Below are positions 24,274 to 33,530 of a DNA stretch of 64,000 bases, piece by piece. The number at the start of each line of letters is the position of its first letter. Position 1 is the stretch's first letter. The DNA comes from Fibrobacter sp. UBA4309 (GTDB lineage Bacteria; Fibrobacterota; Fibrobacteria; Fibrobacterales; Fibrobacteraceae), in contig NZ_DGUN01000044.1 of assembly GCF_002395745.1 (NCBI RefSeq), forward strand, positions 1-64,000, given 5' to 3'. Below the pieces are notes generated by a model, which had not been told where the DNA came from, did no database searches, and saw only the letters and a list, made by a program, of their open reading frames with translations. The position numbers and the translations under genes were made by a program.

Positions 24274-25524
24274 TTAATATATGCTGCTGATGCTGATGAT
24301 ATTGAAGAGACCAGCAGTTCCATCTGCTGCCTGGATCTTGAACTTCACAGAAGCAAGGGATGCCCCAGCTTCGAAGCCCGAAACCTTACCCTTGCCCCAG
24401 CCAGCCTGTTTGAATCCAGACCATGCAGTGCAGACCTGGTTCGGAGAAGCGGACTTCGGGAGAGCGACGAACGGGTTATCGTAACCGATAGAAGCGTCCG
24501 CTGCGTCACCAAGACCGAGTTCGAGGCTAGCAGCAACATCGACCGTATAGGTGATGCAGAGGCCACCCCAAGCAGAAGCGTCAGCAGGAGTTGCGGCGCC
24601 ACCAGTAGCGGTAGCAGTACCAGCAACATTGAAGAAGACTCCAACGAACGGCTTATAGGTCAAAGTACCGGCATTGAGGGAGAACGAACCGCAAACTCCA
24701 CCGCAGTATTCGATAACAGGGTCCATGGCGTCCTCGGAATACTCATTTCCAAGCGGAACAGGCCATTCTATGGCAGACAAGCCTCCATCGAGATCATCAC
24801 CAAAAGTAACCCAGTAACCGGACGTTTCTGTACCATTGTCAAGCCCCGTATATACAAAGTACTCACCCGAGTTCCCTTCCCAGCACATGAGTTTCCCTTC
24901 ACAAGACTCCCCCGGAACTATGTACGGTGCAGCGGAGGAACTGGAGAACCGCACGGTGGAAGAACTGGAGAACCGCACGGTGTAGGAACTAGACCAGCCC
25001 GACACGACAGAAGAGCTAGAGAAACCCGGCATAACCACAGAAGAAGAACTGTACAGGATAGGTATAGTCATAGACGATGACGATTTAAACATGGCTGCCA
25101 AGATGGAGTCCGCCACATGCTGCGCCATCGTATCCACCGGATTGATTACTTCGGAAATCGAGCCTGCAACCCGCCAGGCATCGCCATCGCACGTATACAT
25201 GGCCTTATCTTCTTTCACGAAGGCGACCATGCCTTCGCGCTTGGCAGAACAGACAAGAAGATCTGCAAATTCATCAACAATAACGACATCCTCGTCGTCC
25301 AAAAACGAAGACTTCGCTGAAGACGAAGACTCTTCTGACGATGAAGAATTCCTGGATCTCGAGGAACTGGAGTCATCTTCACCACCAAAATCGTCATCGG
25401 ATTTCGATATCGTATTTTTCGAGTCCGAATCACCCGATTTCGTAGGATTGAATTCAGTTTCAGAACTGCAAGCCGCAAGGAGGGCGGCCACAGCAAGGGA
25501 TAAAGCAGATTTCTTCAAAGTCAT
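24274..25524 (-). CDS. Tandem-paralog lipoprotein (third of three)
   Basis: A 416-residue lipoprotein (SLAVAALLAACSSETEF), with the segment DLLVCSAKREGMVAFVKEDKAMYTCDGDAWRVAGS, a long Ser/Val-rich linker containing a 24-base tandem repeat, and the shared C-terminal module (VYTGLDNGTETSGYWVTFGDDLDGGLSAIEWP, EYCGGVCGSF, WGGLCITYTVDVAASLELGLG, GLFNIISISSIY). AGAGG lies 6 bases before the ATG. Its similarity to the neighbouring genes at protein and DNA level indicates local duplication. Confidence 0.75.
   Translation of the reverse strand: MTLKKSALSLAVAALLAACSSETEFNPTKSGDSDSKNTISKSDDDFGGEDDSSSSRSRNSSSSEESSSSAKSSFLDDEDVVIVDEFADLLVCSAKREGMVAFVKEDKAMYTCDGDAWRVAGSISEVINPVDTMAQHVADSILAAMFKSSSSMTIPILYSSSSVVMPGFSSSSVVSGWSSSYTVRFSSSSTVRFSSSSAAPYIVPGESCEGKLMCWEGNSGEYFVYTGLDNGTETSGYWVTFGDDLDGGLSAIEWPVPLGNEYSEDAMDPVIEYCGGVCGSFSLNAGTLTYKPFVGVFFNVAGTATATGGAATPADASAWGGLCITYTVDVAASLELGLGDAADASIGYDNPFVALPKSASPNQVCTAWSGFKQAGWGKGKVSGFEAGASLASVKFKIQAADGTAGLFNIISISSIY
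24938..24982 (-). repeat. 24-base tandem repeat in the Ser-rich linker
   Basis: Two copies of a 21-base identical core (24938-24958 and 24962-24982) with a 24-base period encode TVRFSSSS repeats in the third paralog. In-frame expansion of linker length is the likely consequence. Confidence 0.75.
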
Positions 25525-25607
25525 CCTACACCTCTTTTGAAATGTTATTTTCTTAATATATATTTATTTCAAGTTCATACAAAGTGACGGCCGTCACAAG
25601 GCAACGG

Positions 25608-27170
25608 CTAGAACTTCATGTCGACCGGGTTGAAATTGAACTTGACGCCAGATCGAATCCAGCCGTCAATCCCGTCGTCGCCGCGGACGTGGCCGAGATT
25701 TTCGTAAATGCGGGCACCACCGCCCAGGTAGAAACCGAACCAATAGGTCATCTGCATCTTGTAGAGCACGTCCAGCAGGTACTGCGCCTCTTCAACACCC
25801 GAAGGGGACTTGTCTCCACCCTCGAGCGCGACGTTATAATCCGTGTACATTTCCTTGTCGCCCTGACGCAGCCAGGCAAGCGTTACAGAAAGCGAATGCA
25901 CCCTGTTGCTCCAGCCGAAATCGAACCACATATCGAGGGCGTCGGCTCCACGGCGATACCCGATAGGATAATCCACGAAATAGGCGTCGGCGTAATTCGG
26001 GTCATCCTGCTCGCGGTAGTTGCTGCGATAATTTCGGCGGCTCGTGTACTTGAGCAGAGGCAACTTGCTATTGTTTGCCACGGGGTCGGTGCGCACCACA
26101 TCCAGACGCCACGAGAACTTTCCGAACCTGGCCGTCTGCAATTCGTGATAATAGCCCACAAGGTAATTGATGACGGAACGGCTCGTCCCCTTGTCGTCAT
26201 CTTCGCCCACCGGGCTATTGATGTCTTCCATGTTCACCTGAGTATAGAAGCGGGCCCCGTTAGAGGTCTTGTAGCCAAATTCGGCAGACGTCGCCGCCGA
26301 CGTGTAGCCGGTCGCGTAGTTGTCGTGCCAATAAATAAAGGGACTCATCGAGCGGAACTCGGGAGCCTTGCCGCCAATCATACTCTGTTCGGCCACATAA
26401 ACCCAGAACTTGTCCGTTTCGACACCGAGGCGGTGGAACATGAACGTCTTGATATTGTCGGTATAGGTACGGTTGCGCTGATTCGCCACCTGTTTCGAAG
26501 GTTCCGTACATTTCTGGGCATAGGCTTCCGTGCCTTCGGGCGGGCATCCCGTATCGGGATCCACGTCATCACCGTACAGCCAGGCGTTCAGGGAGCTGAA
26601 CAAGAAATCGTAGCGGAAGATTCCGGGAGTAAACTTCCAGTGCACGCCGTCATGGTACGGGGCTCCCCCTACCAAGATGTCGTTTTTCGAAACCATCAGG
26701 TCGTCTACCGCGAAGCGGCCGAACTGGACAAAGCCAACCGGGTTTATCCATTTGGCATAGGCATTGTTCGGGACATTGATGTCGAGCTCGCTCGGGTCGT
26801 ACGTAAAGTTGCTATGCAAGTCGTCCTGGTACCAGGCCTCGATATCGCGGCGAAGCGGGGCTTCCAGGAGCACGTGAAAACTCTTGTAACCGGCGCGGAA
26901 GCTGAGCGTAAAGAACGGATCCAAATAATCTTCGTAGCTGCGGGCGTTTTCGAGCGGAATCTGCAAGCCACGCCAGTTTCTTCCATACCAGTCCGCGGTA
27001 TCGGCGGCAAAAGTCGCCGCGGTAGGCCCGCCATTCAGGCCGACATTGAAATCCGTACCTATCTGGAAATAGCCATTCCTACCCGATGCCGGAAATTCCG
27101 AATCGGTCGCCCAGCCTACCGAAAAAGCCAGAAGGCCGCAAAGGCCTAAAAGCATGCCGCGAACGTTCAT
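25608..27170 (-). CDS. Large predicted outer-membrane protein of unknown function
   Basis: A 520-residue protein with a signal peptide (MNVRGMLLGLCGLLAFSVGWA) and many aromatic, alternating beta strands (YKSFHVLLEAPLRRDIEAWYQDDL, GFYLGGGARIYENLG), consistent with a beta-barrel. The sequence carries several Asp/Tyr-rich loops and a Cys pair (GCPPEGTEAYAQKC). I chose the ATG at 27170 because it starts the signal peptide; a longer frame to 27350 runs through terminator hairpins and is not plausible. Last gene before the dcw cluster, with its own promoter region. No family recognised. Confidence 0.7.
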   Translation of the reverse strand: MNVRGMLLGLCGLLAFSVGWATDSEFPASGRNGYFQIGTDFNVGLNGGPTAATFAADTADWYGRNWRGLQIPLENARSYEDYLDPFFTLSFRAGYKSFHVLLEAPLRRDIEAWYQDDLHSNFTYDPSELDINVPNNAYAKWINPVGFVQFGRFAVDDLMVSKNDILVGGAPYHDGVHWKFTPGIFRYDFLFSSLNAWLYGDDVDPDTGCPPEGTEAYAQKCTEPSKQVANQRNRTYTDNIKTFMFHRLGVETDKFWVYVAEQSMIGGKAPEFRSMSPFIYWHDNYATGYTSAATSAEFGYKTSNGARFYTQVNMEDINSPVGEDDDKGTSRSVINYLVGYYHELQTARFGKFSWRLDVVRTDPVANNSKLPLLKYTSRRNYRSNYREQDDPNYADAYFVDYPIGYRRGADALDMWFDFGWSNRVHSLSVTLAWLRQGDKEMYTDYNVALEGGDKSPSGVEEAQYLLDVLYKMQMTYWFGFYLGGGARIYENLGHVRGDDGIDGWIRSGVKFNFNPVDMKF

Positions 27171-27249
27171 ATACCAGACAATATAAAAAAGAAAAGGGGA
27201 TTCTTTCGCCTTCATATAGACGACAGCGCAAAAACCGCGGATAAAAGGA

Positions 27250-27278
27250 ATATCCCCGCTTGTGCGGGGATATTTTTG
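27250..27278 (+). terminator. Strong hairpin between ftsZ and the outer-membrane gene
   Basis: A perfect 10-bp stem (27250-27259 and 27264-27273) with a 4-base loop, followed by TTTTT on the plus strand. It lies downstream of the ftsZ terminator on the minus strand, where its T-tract is weaker, and may back it up. Confidence 0.5.
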
Positions 27279-27280
27279 GG

Positions 27281-27326
27281 AAAAAAACAGAGAAGAGTCG
27301 CCCAGGCAGGGAGACCCGGGCGACTC
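27281..27326 (-). terminator. Terminator of ftsZ and the dcw cluster
   Basis: A perfect 9-bp stem (27295-27303 and 27318-27326) with a 14-base loop, followed on the minus strand by a run of seven T (27281-27287). It is 64 bases past the ftsZ stop. Confidence 0.65.
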
Positions 27327-27389
27327 CCTTGTGTTGTGGTGAGCACGCATTCGCGCGCTCGTTGTGTGTGTTATTGTTTGACTTTCAAA

Positions 27390-28967
27390 TTAGAACAGGT
27401 CGTTGTCGCCCATGCGGAGGTAAGCCGGCACGTCGTAGTCGACCCCGTTCGTCTTGAGAGAGTTCTCGGGGTACTTCAGATTACGCGGTTCCTGCTGGAC
27501 AGCGGCCATGGACGGGTCCGTCATGGGCAAGTGCTGAAGAGTCGGAATTTCGTTGGTGCCAGTAGAAAGGATGTCCATGTCCGCGATAGAAGAGACTTCT
27601 TCCGTTTCACGCAAGGAAGCGGAGGTAGTGATAATCTCTTCTTCAACCGCAGCCTGTGCATTGAACTTGCTGGAAGCATAGCCCTGTTCTTCGGGCATCA
27701 CGTTCATCGGCACCGTACGGGCTTCCGGGGCAACCGAAGGCATCGCAATAGTGCGGTGAGCCAGAGCCGCAAAGTTGAATTCCGTCGGACGCGGCGTTGC
27801 AGCTACGGGCTGGGGTGCCGGAGCTGCAGGAGCAGCGGGAGCGGCGGGAGCGGCAGCAGCCGTTGCAGGAGCGCCCAGGGTATTCACGAGGTCACTGGCC
27901 TTTGCAGGCTGAGCCGGAGCCGTAAAAGAGCCGGCAGAGAACATCGGGGCAACTTCGGGCTTCACGGAGCCTCCGCAACCGGTAGCGATAATAGTAATGC
28001 AGACCTTGTCGCCGAGTTCCGGGAGCAAGATATCGCCCATGATGATGTTCGGGTCGTTCTTGTCGCTGACGGCTTCGTGGATGTGTTCCATGGCCTCGTT
28101 GTATTCGAGCATGGAGAAATTTTCGCCATGAGAGACGTTCACGAGCACGCCGGTCGCACCGTCGACATTGATGTCTTCGAGAAGCGGAGAAGAAAGGGCC
28201 ATGTCGGTAGCACGAATTCCACGGTTTTCGCCTTCGGCGATACCGGTTCCCATAAGGGCACTACCGCCGTTCGTCATGACGGTACGGATATCGGCAAAGT
28301 CAACATGGATAAGGCCATGGCGGAACATGATGTCGCAGATGCTGCGTACGGCATTGCCGAGGATTTCATCCGTCAGCCTGAAAGCGCCATCGAGCGTAAG
28401 GTTCTTGTCCGTCGACTGGACGACGTTCATCAACTTCTCGTTGTCCACCACGATCATGGTATCGACAGAAGAACGGAGGGACAGGATGCCGTCGGCAGCA
28501 AGAGTGCTACGGCGCTTGCCTTCGAACTTGAACGGCTTGGTCACGACGGCCACGGTCAAGATTCCCATTTCGCGGGCAATCGTACCGACAACCGGAGCGG
28601 CACCCGTTCCAGTTCCACCGCCCATACCGGCGGTAATGAAAATCATGTCGGCGCCCTTCATGGCGTCCTTGATTTCCTCGATGTTTTCTTCGGCGGCCCT
28701 CTTACCCACATCCGGCTTCATGCCGGCGCCAAGGCTCTTGGTCGTCTTTTGACCAATAGCGATCTTGTGATCGGCCTTGCTCAATTCAAGAGCCTTCGCA
28801 TCGGTATTCACGGCGTAGTATTCCACGCCTTCGATGTTCATGCCGACCATGCGGTTCACGGTATTGCCGCCGGCACCGCCGACGCCGAACACCTTGACCT
28901 TAGCGTTGTTGATAGAAGAGTCATCCATCATGATATGGGATGTCCCGTTGGTTTCGAATTCACTCAT
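27390..28967 (-). CDS. ftsZ: Cell division protein FtsZ
   Basis: FtsZ is the tubulin-like GTPase that forms the Z-ring. The GTPase domain (about residues 20-335) has VFGVGGAGGNTVNRMV and the tubulin signature AGMGGGTGTGAAPVVG. The C-terminus has a long Ala/Pro-rich linker (about 335-500) and the conserved tail NGVDYDVPAYLRMGDNDLF, which binds FtsA and other partners. At 525 residues the protein is long because of the linker. AGGGAG precedes the ATG. It is the last gene of the dcw cluster, followed by a terminator. Confidence 0.98.
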   Translation of the reverse strand: MSEFETNGTSHIMMDDSSINNAKVKVFGVGGAGGNTVNRMVGMNIEGVEYYAVNTDAKALELSKADHKIAIGQKTTKSLGAGMKPDVGKRAAEENIEEIKDAMKGADMIFITAGMGGGTGTGAAPVVGTIAREMGILTVAVVTKPFKFEGKRRSTLAADGILSLRSSVDTMIVVDNEKLMNVVQSTDKNLTLDGAFRLTDEILGNAVRSICDIMFRHGLIHVDFADIRTVMTNGGSALMGTGIAEGENRGIRATDMALSSPLLEDINVDGATGVLVNVSHGENFSMLEYNEAMEHIHEAVSDKNDPNIIMGDILLPELGDKVCITIIATGCGGSVKPEVAPMFSAGSFTAPAQPAKASDLVNTLGAPATAAAAPAAPAAPAAPAPQPVAATPRPTEFNFAALAHRTIAMPSVAPEARTVPMNVMPEEQGYASSKFNAQAAVEEEIITTSASLRETEEVSSIADMDILSTGTNEIPTLQHLPMTDPSMAAVQQEPRNLKYPENSLKTNGVDYDVPAYLRMGDNDLF

Positions 28968-29001
28968 AGTTTTTCTCCCTGATGATTGTGAGTGGTTGTT
29001 G

Positions 29002-30246
29002 TTAGAAATAAGTCTTGATGAAATCCATGAACCGCTGAAAACCTTTTTTCACCGATACAGAGATTTGTTTTCCTGTTTCACGCTTCCTGTTTTCGCGTTG
29101 CTTGCGCGCCGCGTAGTGCAAGAGGCCTATTCCGGTCGCATACGACGGATTGCGGAAAGCTTCCTGGATGCCGCTCGTGCCCTTGGGGCGCCCGATACGT
29201 ACCGGCTTGCCGAACACCTTGTCGGCAAGTTCGTCGATACCTTCGAGAGCGCAACATCCTCCCGTAAGCACGATACCGCCATTGAGAAGCGAATCCATCT
29301 TGTGCTTTTCGAGGTCGGCCTTGAGAATCTTGAAAATTTCTACCATGCGGGCGCTGATGACCTTGGCCAGCAGCTTGCGGGAGCACTGGATCATGCCGCG
29401 ATCGCCGACACCCGGCACCGGGAACGTTTCGTCTTCGATCAGGTTGCTGATCTTGCACGTGCCGTACTTCTTCTTGATTTCTTCGGCCTTCGAAAGCGAT
29501 ATGGGGACCTGCAGACACTTGGTGATATCGCTGGTAATCGTATTTCCAGCCAAATCCACCGAAGCCGTATAACGGACCGATTCGCCCACGAACACAGCCA
29601 CATCGGCCGAGCCGGCACCGATATCGATAAGGGCGACACCCAGTTCGCGTTCGTCGTCGGTCAACACGGCATAGGCGGCTGCAAGAGGTTCCAGCACAAA
29701 ATCCATCACGTGGAGCCCGGCGCTTTTCACGCACTTATCCAGATTCTGAATGGCGTTCGGTCGAGAGGTGACAACCTGAACATCCACACCGAGGCGACGG
29801 CCGTTGAGACCTTTCGGGTTACGTATTCCCGACTGGTCGTCCAAGGTATATTCGCCCGGGAACACATGGATAATCTGTCCGGCAGATTCCGGAATCGTAC
29901 TTGCCTGGTTCTTGACGCTCTCGATATCCTGGCTGCGAACTTCGCCTGTCGGGAGCGTGATGAGACCCTTGTAATTGAGCGAGTTCACATGCTTGCCGGC
30001 AATGCCCACGTACACGTCGTGGACATCGACGGAAGCGAGCGATTCCAGCTGGCGGGCAGCCTTCTGGAGGTTTTCCACCACGGAATCCATCTCGTCTGCA
30101 TTGGTCAGCGGCAGGTCACCGCATTCCAGCACACGGACAGAGTCTTCGGCGACCGCGCCCATGAACAGATTGATTTTCGAGGCCCCGATGTCGAGACCGA
30201 AAATCAGGTCTTCTTTTCTTATCTCATTTTGTCTGTTTTCATCCAT
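29002..30246 (-). CDS. ftsA: Cell division protein FtsA
   Basis: FtsA is the actin-like protein that tethers FtsZ to the membrane. Visible motifs are FGLDIGASKINLFMG (phosphate 1), GVALIDIGAGSADVAVFV (phosphate 2) and GGIVLTGGCCALEGIDELADKVF (adenosine site). The C-terminal helix VKKGFQRFMDFIKTYF is the amphipathic membrane anchor. I chose the ATG at 30246 because an AGAGG lies 7 bases upstream; a longer frame to 30264 has no such site. It overlaps the ftsQ end by 8 bases. Confidence 0.96.
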   Translation of the reverse strand: MDENRQNEIRKEDLIFGLDIGASKINLFMGAVAEDSVRVLECGDLPLTNADEMDSVVENLQKAARQLESLASVDVHDVYVGIAGKHVNSLNYKGLITLPTGEVRSQDIESVKNQASTIPESAGQIIHVFPGEYTLDDQSGIRNPKGLNGRRLGVDVQVVTSRPNAIQNLDKCVKSAGLHVMDFVLEPLAAAYAVLTDDERELGVALIDIGAGSADVAVFVGESVRYTASVDLAGNTITSDITKCLQVPISLSKAEEIKKKYGTCKISNLIEDETFPVPGVGDRGMIQCSRKLLAKVISARMVEIFKILKADLEKHKMDSLLNGGIVLTGGCCALEGIDELADKVFGKPVRIGRPKGTSGIQEAFRNPSYATGIGLLHYAARKQRENRKRETGKQISVSVKKGFQRFMDFIKTYF

Positions 30247-31087
30247 TGACACACCTCTTGTCAAAATTCCTTACATAGGCAAAGCCTGCGTAACGCAAAT
30301 CCACTTCTCCGGCGCACCGCATGTCTTGCGGGAATCCGGCTTTTACAGATTCATAAAGAACGAACATGGAATTCCCCCATCCGTTTTCCGGGAAAAGCAC
30401 CCTGTGCCCCACATCCCTGAAATACACTTCGAAAGCCCTGTCTTCTTCGCTCCACGACACCTGCGAAACCTTGTCGTAAAGTTTCTTGTCGCCGGTACGC
30501 ATCGCATACAGGAACAGGGAAATCGGCTTGACCTTCTCTATGGAGCCCATATCGATTACCGGCAAATGGAAGGCCGTAGTCATGGAAAGCGGAAGCACCA
30601 TCCCGCGTTCCGAATAGACCGTCGCCTTGCCCCCGTCAAATGCAGAGACTATCGGCGAAGCTTCTTTCAGCTTGATATCCAGCGAAGACGGGAAATATTT
30701 CTTGACCGACACGGAATGAATCAGGGGCATCTGGAGAAGGGCCGCCTCCACGGAATCGACGTTGAGTTCCGACATGAGCATGCCCGGCTCCACCTGGGCG
30801 TTCTGCACCACGTCTTCCCAAGAAAGCATGCGGTTTCCTTCGATGTCGATATACTGCAAGTGACGCAATTCCATGGGATTGAATCGCTGCAGATAGAAGC
30901 GGTAATTCCATGCGGAAAACGCGATGGCAATCAAGACAGCGCAAAGAATCCAGCCGCGACGGCGGAACCAGCGGAACGTGCCGCCGATACCGCGCTTCAC
31001 CTTCTGTGCGCGCGCCTGTTTACGCTTTTCCTCGTTATAGCCGATTCTACGGCCGAGGAATGTCGTCTTGGTCCCGGTCAAATGCAT
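30239..31087 (-). CDS. ftsQ: Cell division protein FtsQ/DivIB
   Basis: A bitopic protein with a cytoplasmic basic N-terminus, a single membrane helix (GWILCAVLIAIAFSAWNYRFYL, about residues 45-65) and a periplasmic POTRA domain beginning LQYIDIEGNRMLSWEDVVQNAQVEPG, then LLQMPLIHSVSVKKYFPSSLDIKLKEASPI. It links the divisome cytoplasmic ring to FtsL/FtsB and peptidoglycan synthases. It overlaps murC by 10 bases. Sequence conservation of the family is low, so position in the cluster supports the call. Confidence 0.9.
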   Translation of the reverse strand: MHLTGTKTTFLGRRIGYNEEKRKQARAQKVKRGIGGTFRWFRRRGWILCAVLIAIAFSAWNYRFYLQRFNPMELRHLQYIDIEGNRMLSWEDVVQNAQVEPGMLMSELNVDSVEAALLQMPLIHSVSVKKYFPSSLDIKLKEASPIVSAFDGGKATVYSERGMVLPLSMTTAFHLPVIDMGSIEKVKPISLFLYAMRTGDKKLYDKVSQVSWSEEDRAFEVYFRDVGHRVLFPENGWGNSMFVLYESVKAGFPQDMRCAGEVDLRYAGFAYVRNFDKRCVNG

Positions 31088-32460
31088 TCCTCCAATATGC
31101 GGGTTCCGAGTTTATACACATTGCCAGCCCCCATCAGCACGACCACATCGCCCTGGCGGAGTTCCTCTTTCAGGATAGGCAGCAAATTCATCTGGTCACC
31201 CACGAAACGGGCGTTCCTGTGGCCGCGATCGCTCGCGCTATTGGCCACGAGAGCACCGGTAACACCTTCTATCGGGCGTTCACGGGCCGGATACACGTCG
31301 GTCACCAAAAGCACGTCGCAGTTCGCAAAGGCCATGCCGAAAGCTTCGTGCTGGTCACGCGTACGCGAGAAAAGGTGCGGCTGGAAGGCAACCACGATTC
31401 TCTTGTCCGGGAATGCTTCGCGGAAGCCGAGAAGAGTCGCCGTCGCTTCGGTCGGATGGTGGGCATAGTCATCGAACACCATCACGCCGTTCTTTTCGCC
31501 GATGAATTCAAAGCGGCGGGTAACGCCCTCGAATTCGGCACATGCCTTGCGGGCCACATCCGGAGAAATGCCCTCTTCCATGGCAAGCGCCACGGCGGCG
31601 GTGGCATTCAGTACGTTATGGCGGCCGGGAATCTTGAGACGGAATTCGCCAAGAGATTCGCCGTCGTTCAAAATTTCGAATACGGGATAGCCCTTTTCGA
31701 AGCGCAGGTTCTCGACGCGGTACTTGGCCTGACGGCTAAAGCCGTAGGTAATTACCGGCTTACGGACGCGGGAAAGAATCGACTGCACGTTCGCATCGTC
31801 AAGGCAGAGAATCGCCTGGCCGTAAAACGGAATCTTGTTTACGAACTGCACGAACGCGTCCTTGATTTCTTCGATGTTCTCGTAAGTATCCAGGTGGTCG
31901 GCATCGATATTGGTCACGATAGCCGAAGACGGCATCATCGAAAGGAAACTGCGGTCGAACTCGTCGCTTTCGGCAATCAGGTAATCGCCGCGGCCCACCT
32001 TGGCGCCGCTGCCCTTGCCCTTCACCACACCGCCCACGATAATGGTCGGGTCAAGGCCGGCTTCTTCCCAAATCTGCCCGACAATGGAAGTGGTGGTCGT
32101 CTTGCCATGAGTACCGCAAATGGCGAGCGTGTACTTAAGACGCATCAGTTCGCCAAGCATTTCGGCACGGCGGATTACGGGAATGCGGCGATTTCGCGCT
32201 TCTACAAGTTCCGGGTTGTCGTACGGAATAGCAGAAGAATATACAACGAGGTCGGCATTCTCTACGTTCTTTGCCTCGTGTTTCGAATCTACACGGATAC
32301 CCAAGTTCTTGAGATAATCGATAACCTGACCCTCGCCCATGTCGGAGCCGGTCACCTCGAAACCGTTTTCGTGCAGCACTTCGGCAATACCGGACATACC
32401 GGCACCACCGATGCCCACAAAGTGAAGACGACGAACACGCTTGCAATCGTTAATCTGCAT
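31078..32460 (-). CDS. murC: UDP-N-acetylmuramate-L-alanine ligase MurC
   Basis: MurC adds the first amino acid to UDP-MurNAc. The N-terminal Rossmann motif is RRLHFVGIGGAGMSGIAEVL, the ATP P-loop is AICGTHGKTTTTSIVG, and the third motif VFDDYAHHPTEATATLLG is typical of MurC. The 460-residue length is normal. The start codon overlaps the murG stop (TAATG). It is followed by ftsQ with no murB or ddl between, unlike several other dcw clusters. Confidence 0.96.
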   Translation of the reverse strand: MQINDCKRVRRLHFVGIGGAGMSGIAEVLHENGFEVTGSDMGEGQVIDYLKNLGIRVDSKHEAKNVENADLVVYSSAIPYDNPELVEARNRRIPVIRRAEMLGELMRLKYTLAICGTHGKTTTTSIVGQIWEEAGLDPTIIVGGVVKGKGSGAKVGRGDYLIAESDEFDRSFLSMMPSSAIVTNIDADHLDTYENIEEIKDAFVQFVNKIPFYGQAILCLDDANVQSILSRVRKPVITYGFSRQAKYRVENLRFEKGYPVFEILNDGESLGEFRLKIPGRHNVLNATAAVALAMEEGISPDVARKACAEFEGVTRRFEFIGEKNGVMVFDDYAHHPTEATATLLGFREAFPDKRIVVAFQPHLFSRTRDQHEAFGMAFANCDVLLVTDVYPARERPIEGVTGALVANSASDRGHRNARFVGDQMNLLPILKEELRQGDVVVLMGAGNVYKLGTRILEECI

Positions 32461-33530
32461 TATACGCTTTCCTTTTCCATGATGGCTTTCGCAATCTGGT
32501 CGGCAGCATCGGGCATACCGATACCCTTTGCCGCAGCAGCCATCTTTTTCAACTTCGCTTCATCGAACAGCAGGGATTCCACCTTGTTCCACAGGTCGTT
32601 CGGGTCGCTGTCCAGTTCTACCAGGCATGCACCCGCCCTTTCGACCACGCGGGCATTATGTTCCTGGTGGTTGGCCGTGGCATGCGGATACGGTAGCAAA
32701 ATCGAGGGCTTGCCGAATGCGAGAATTTCAGCGAGCGCCGAGGCGCCGGCACGGCTGATAATCAGGTCGGCATAGTTCATATAGGCATAGATGTCGTCCA
32801 GAAAGCCACGCACGGAGACGTTGGGCATATTTCCCAAACGGCCCTGGATAGAATCGACATTCTTGACGCCCACCTGCCATACAACAGACACGTCGGAACG
32901 GGAAGTGATTTCCTTGATACTCTCTTCAATCTTCACGTTGATGCCATTCGCACCCTGGGAACCGCCGACAATGAACACGGCCTTTTTGCCTTCGGCAAAT
33001 TCGGCCGGGCGCTTGAGGCTATCGGCCTTCGGGAGTTCGCGCACCGGGTTTCCAAAGACGCTTGTCTTGTCCTTCGGGAAGAACGAAGCGGCTTCGTCGC
33101 TCGTCACGAAAATCTTTTTCGCGTAGCGGGAGCCGAACTTGTTCGCTACACCGGCCACCGCATTCTGTTCCTGGAGGTAAACGGGTATGCCGAGCCTTCC
33201 TGCCGCCATGACAATCGGGAGCGACACATAACCGCCCGTAGCGACAACCACGTCCGGGTTCACCTTCTTCACGACGCTCTTGGCGCGGACAAGCGACTTG
33301 GACAGTTTGAAGGGAAGCGCCAAATTCTTGAGGAACGGACCGCGATGCAGGGGTTCTGCCGTAATGTATTCGTACGGCCAGTTCTTGGCCACCAGGCGTT
33401 CTTCCATGGAATCCTTACGGCCGGCGAACGTAATGTCCGTCACGCCCATCTTCTTGAGGCTTTCGGCAATGGCTACTGCCGGGAAAATGTGGCCACCGGT
33501 GCCACCGCATACAAAAAGGAACTTTTTCAT
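32460..33530 (-). CDS. murG: UDP-GlcNAc:undecaprenyl-PP-MurNAc-pentapeptide transferase MurG
   Basis: MurG makes lipid II from lipid I on the inner face of the membrane. The N-terminal glycine-rich loop FVCGGTGGHIFPAVAIAESLKK, the second glycine motif FIVGGSQGANGINVKI and the UDP-GlcNAc-binding region LIISRAGASALAEILAFGKPSILLPYPHATANHQEHNA are all present. The length of 356 residues is typical. It overlaps ftsW at ATGA and murC at TAATG, so translation is coupled. Confidence 0.97.
   Translation of the reverse strand: MKKFLFVCGGTGGHIFPAVAIAESLKKMGVTDITFAGRKDSMEERLVAKNWPYEYITAEPLHRGPFLKNLALPFKLSKSLVRAKSVVKKVNPDVVVATGGYVSLPIVMAAGRLGIPVYLQEQNAVAGVANKFGSRYAKKIFVTSDEAASFFPKDKTSVFGNPVRELPKADSLKRPAEFAEGKKAVFIVGGSQGANGINVKIEESIKEITSRSDVSVVWQVGVKNVDSIQGRLGNMPNVSVRGFLDDIYAYMNYADLIISRAGASALAEILAFGKPSILLPYPHATANHQEHNARVVERAGACLVELDSDPNDLWNKVESLLFDEAKLKKMAAAAKGIGMPDAADQIAKAIMEKESV

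Noticed and set aside
27276..28982. 568-codon plus-strand frame opposite ftsZ
   Set aside because: Antisense shadow of ftsZ; its start covers the ftsZ terminator hairpins and no family features are present.
30910..32775. 621-codon plus-strand frame opposite murC/ftsQ
   Set aside because: Antisense shadow; murC and ftsQ motifs are firm on the minus strand.
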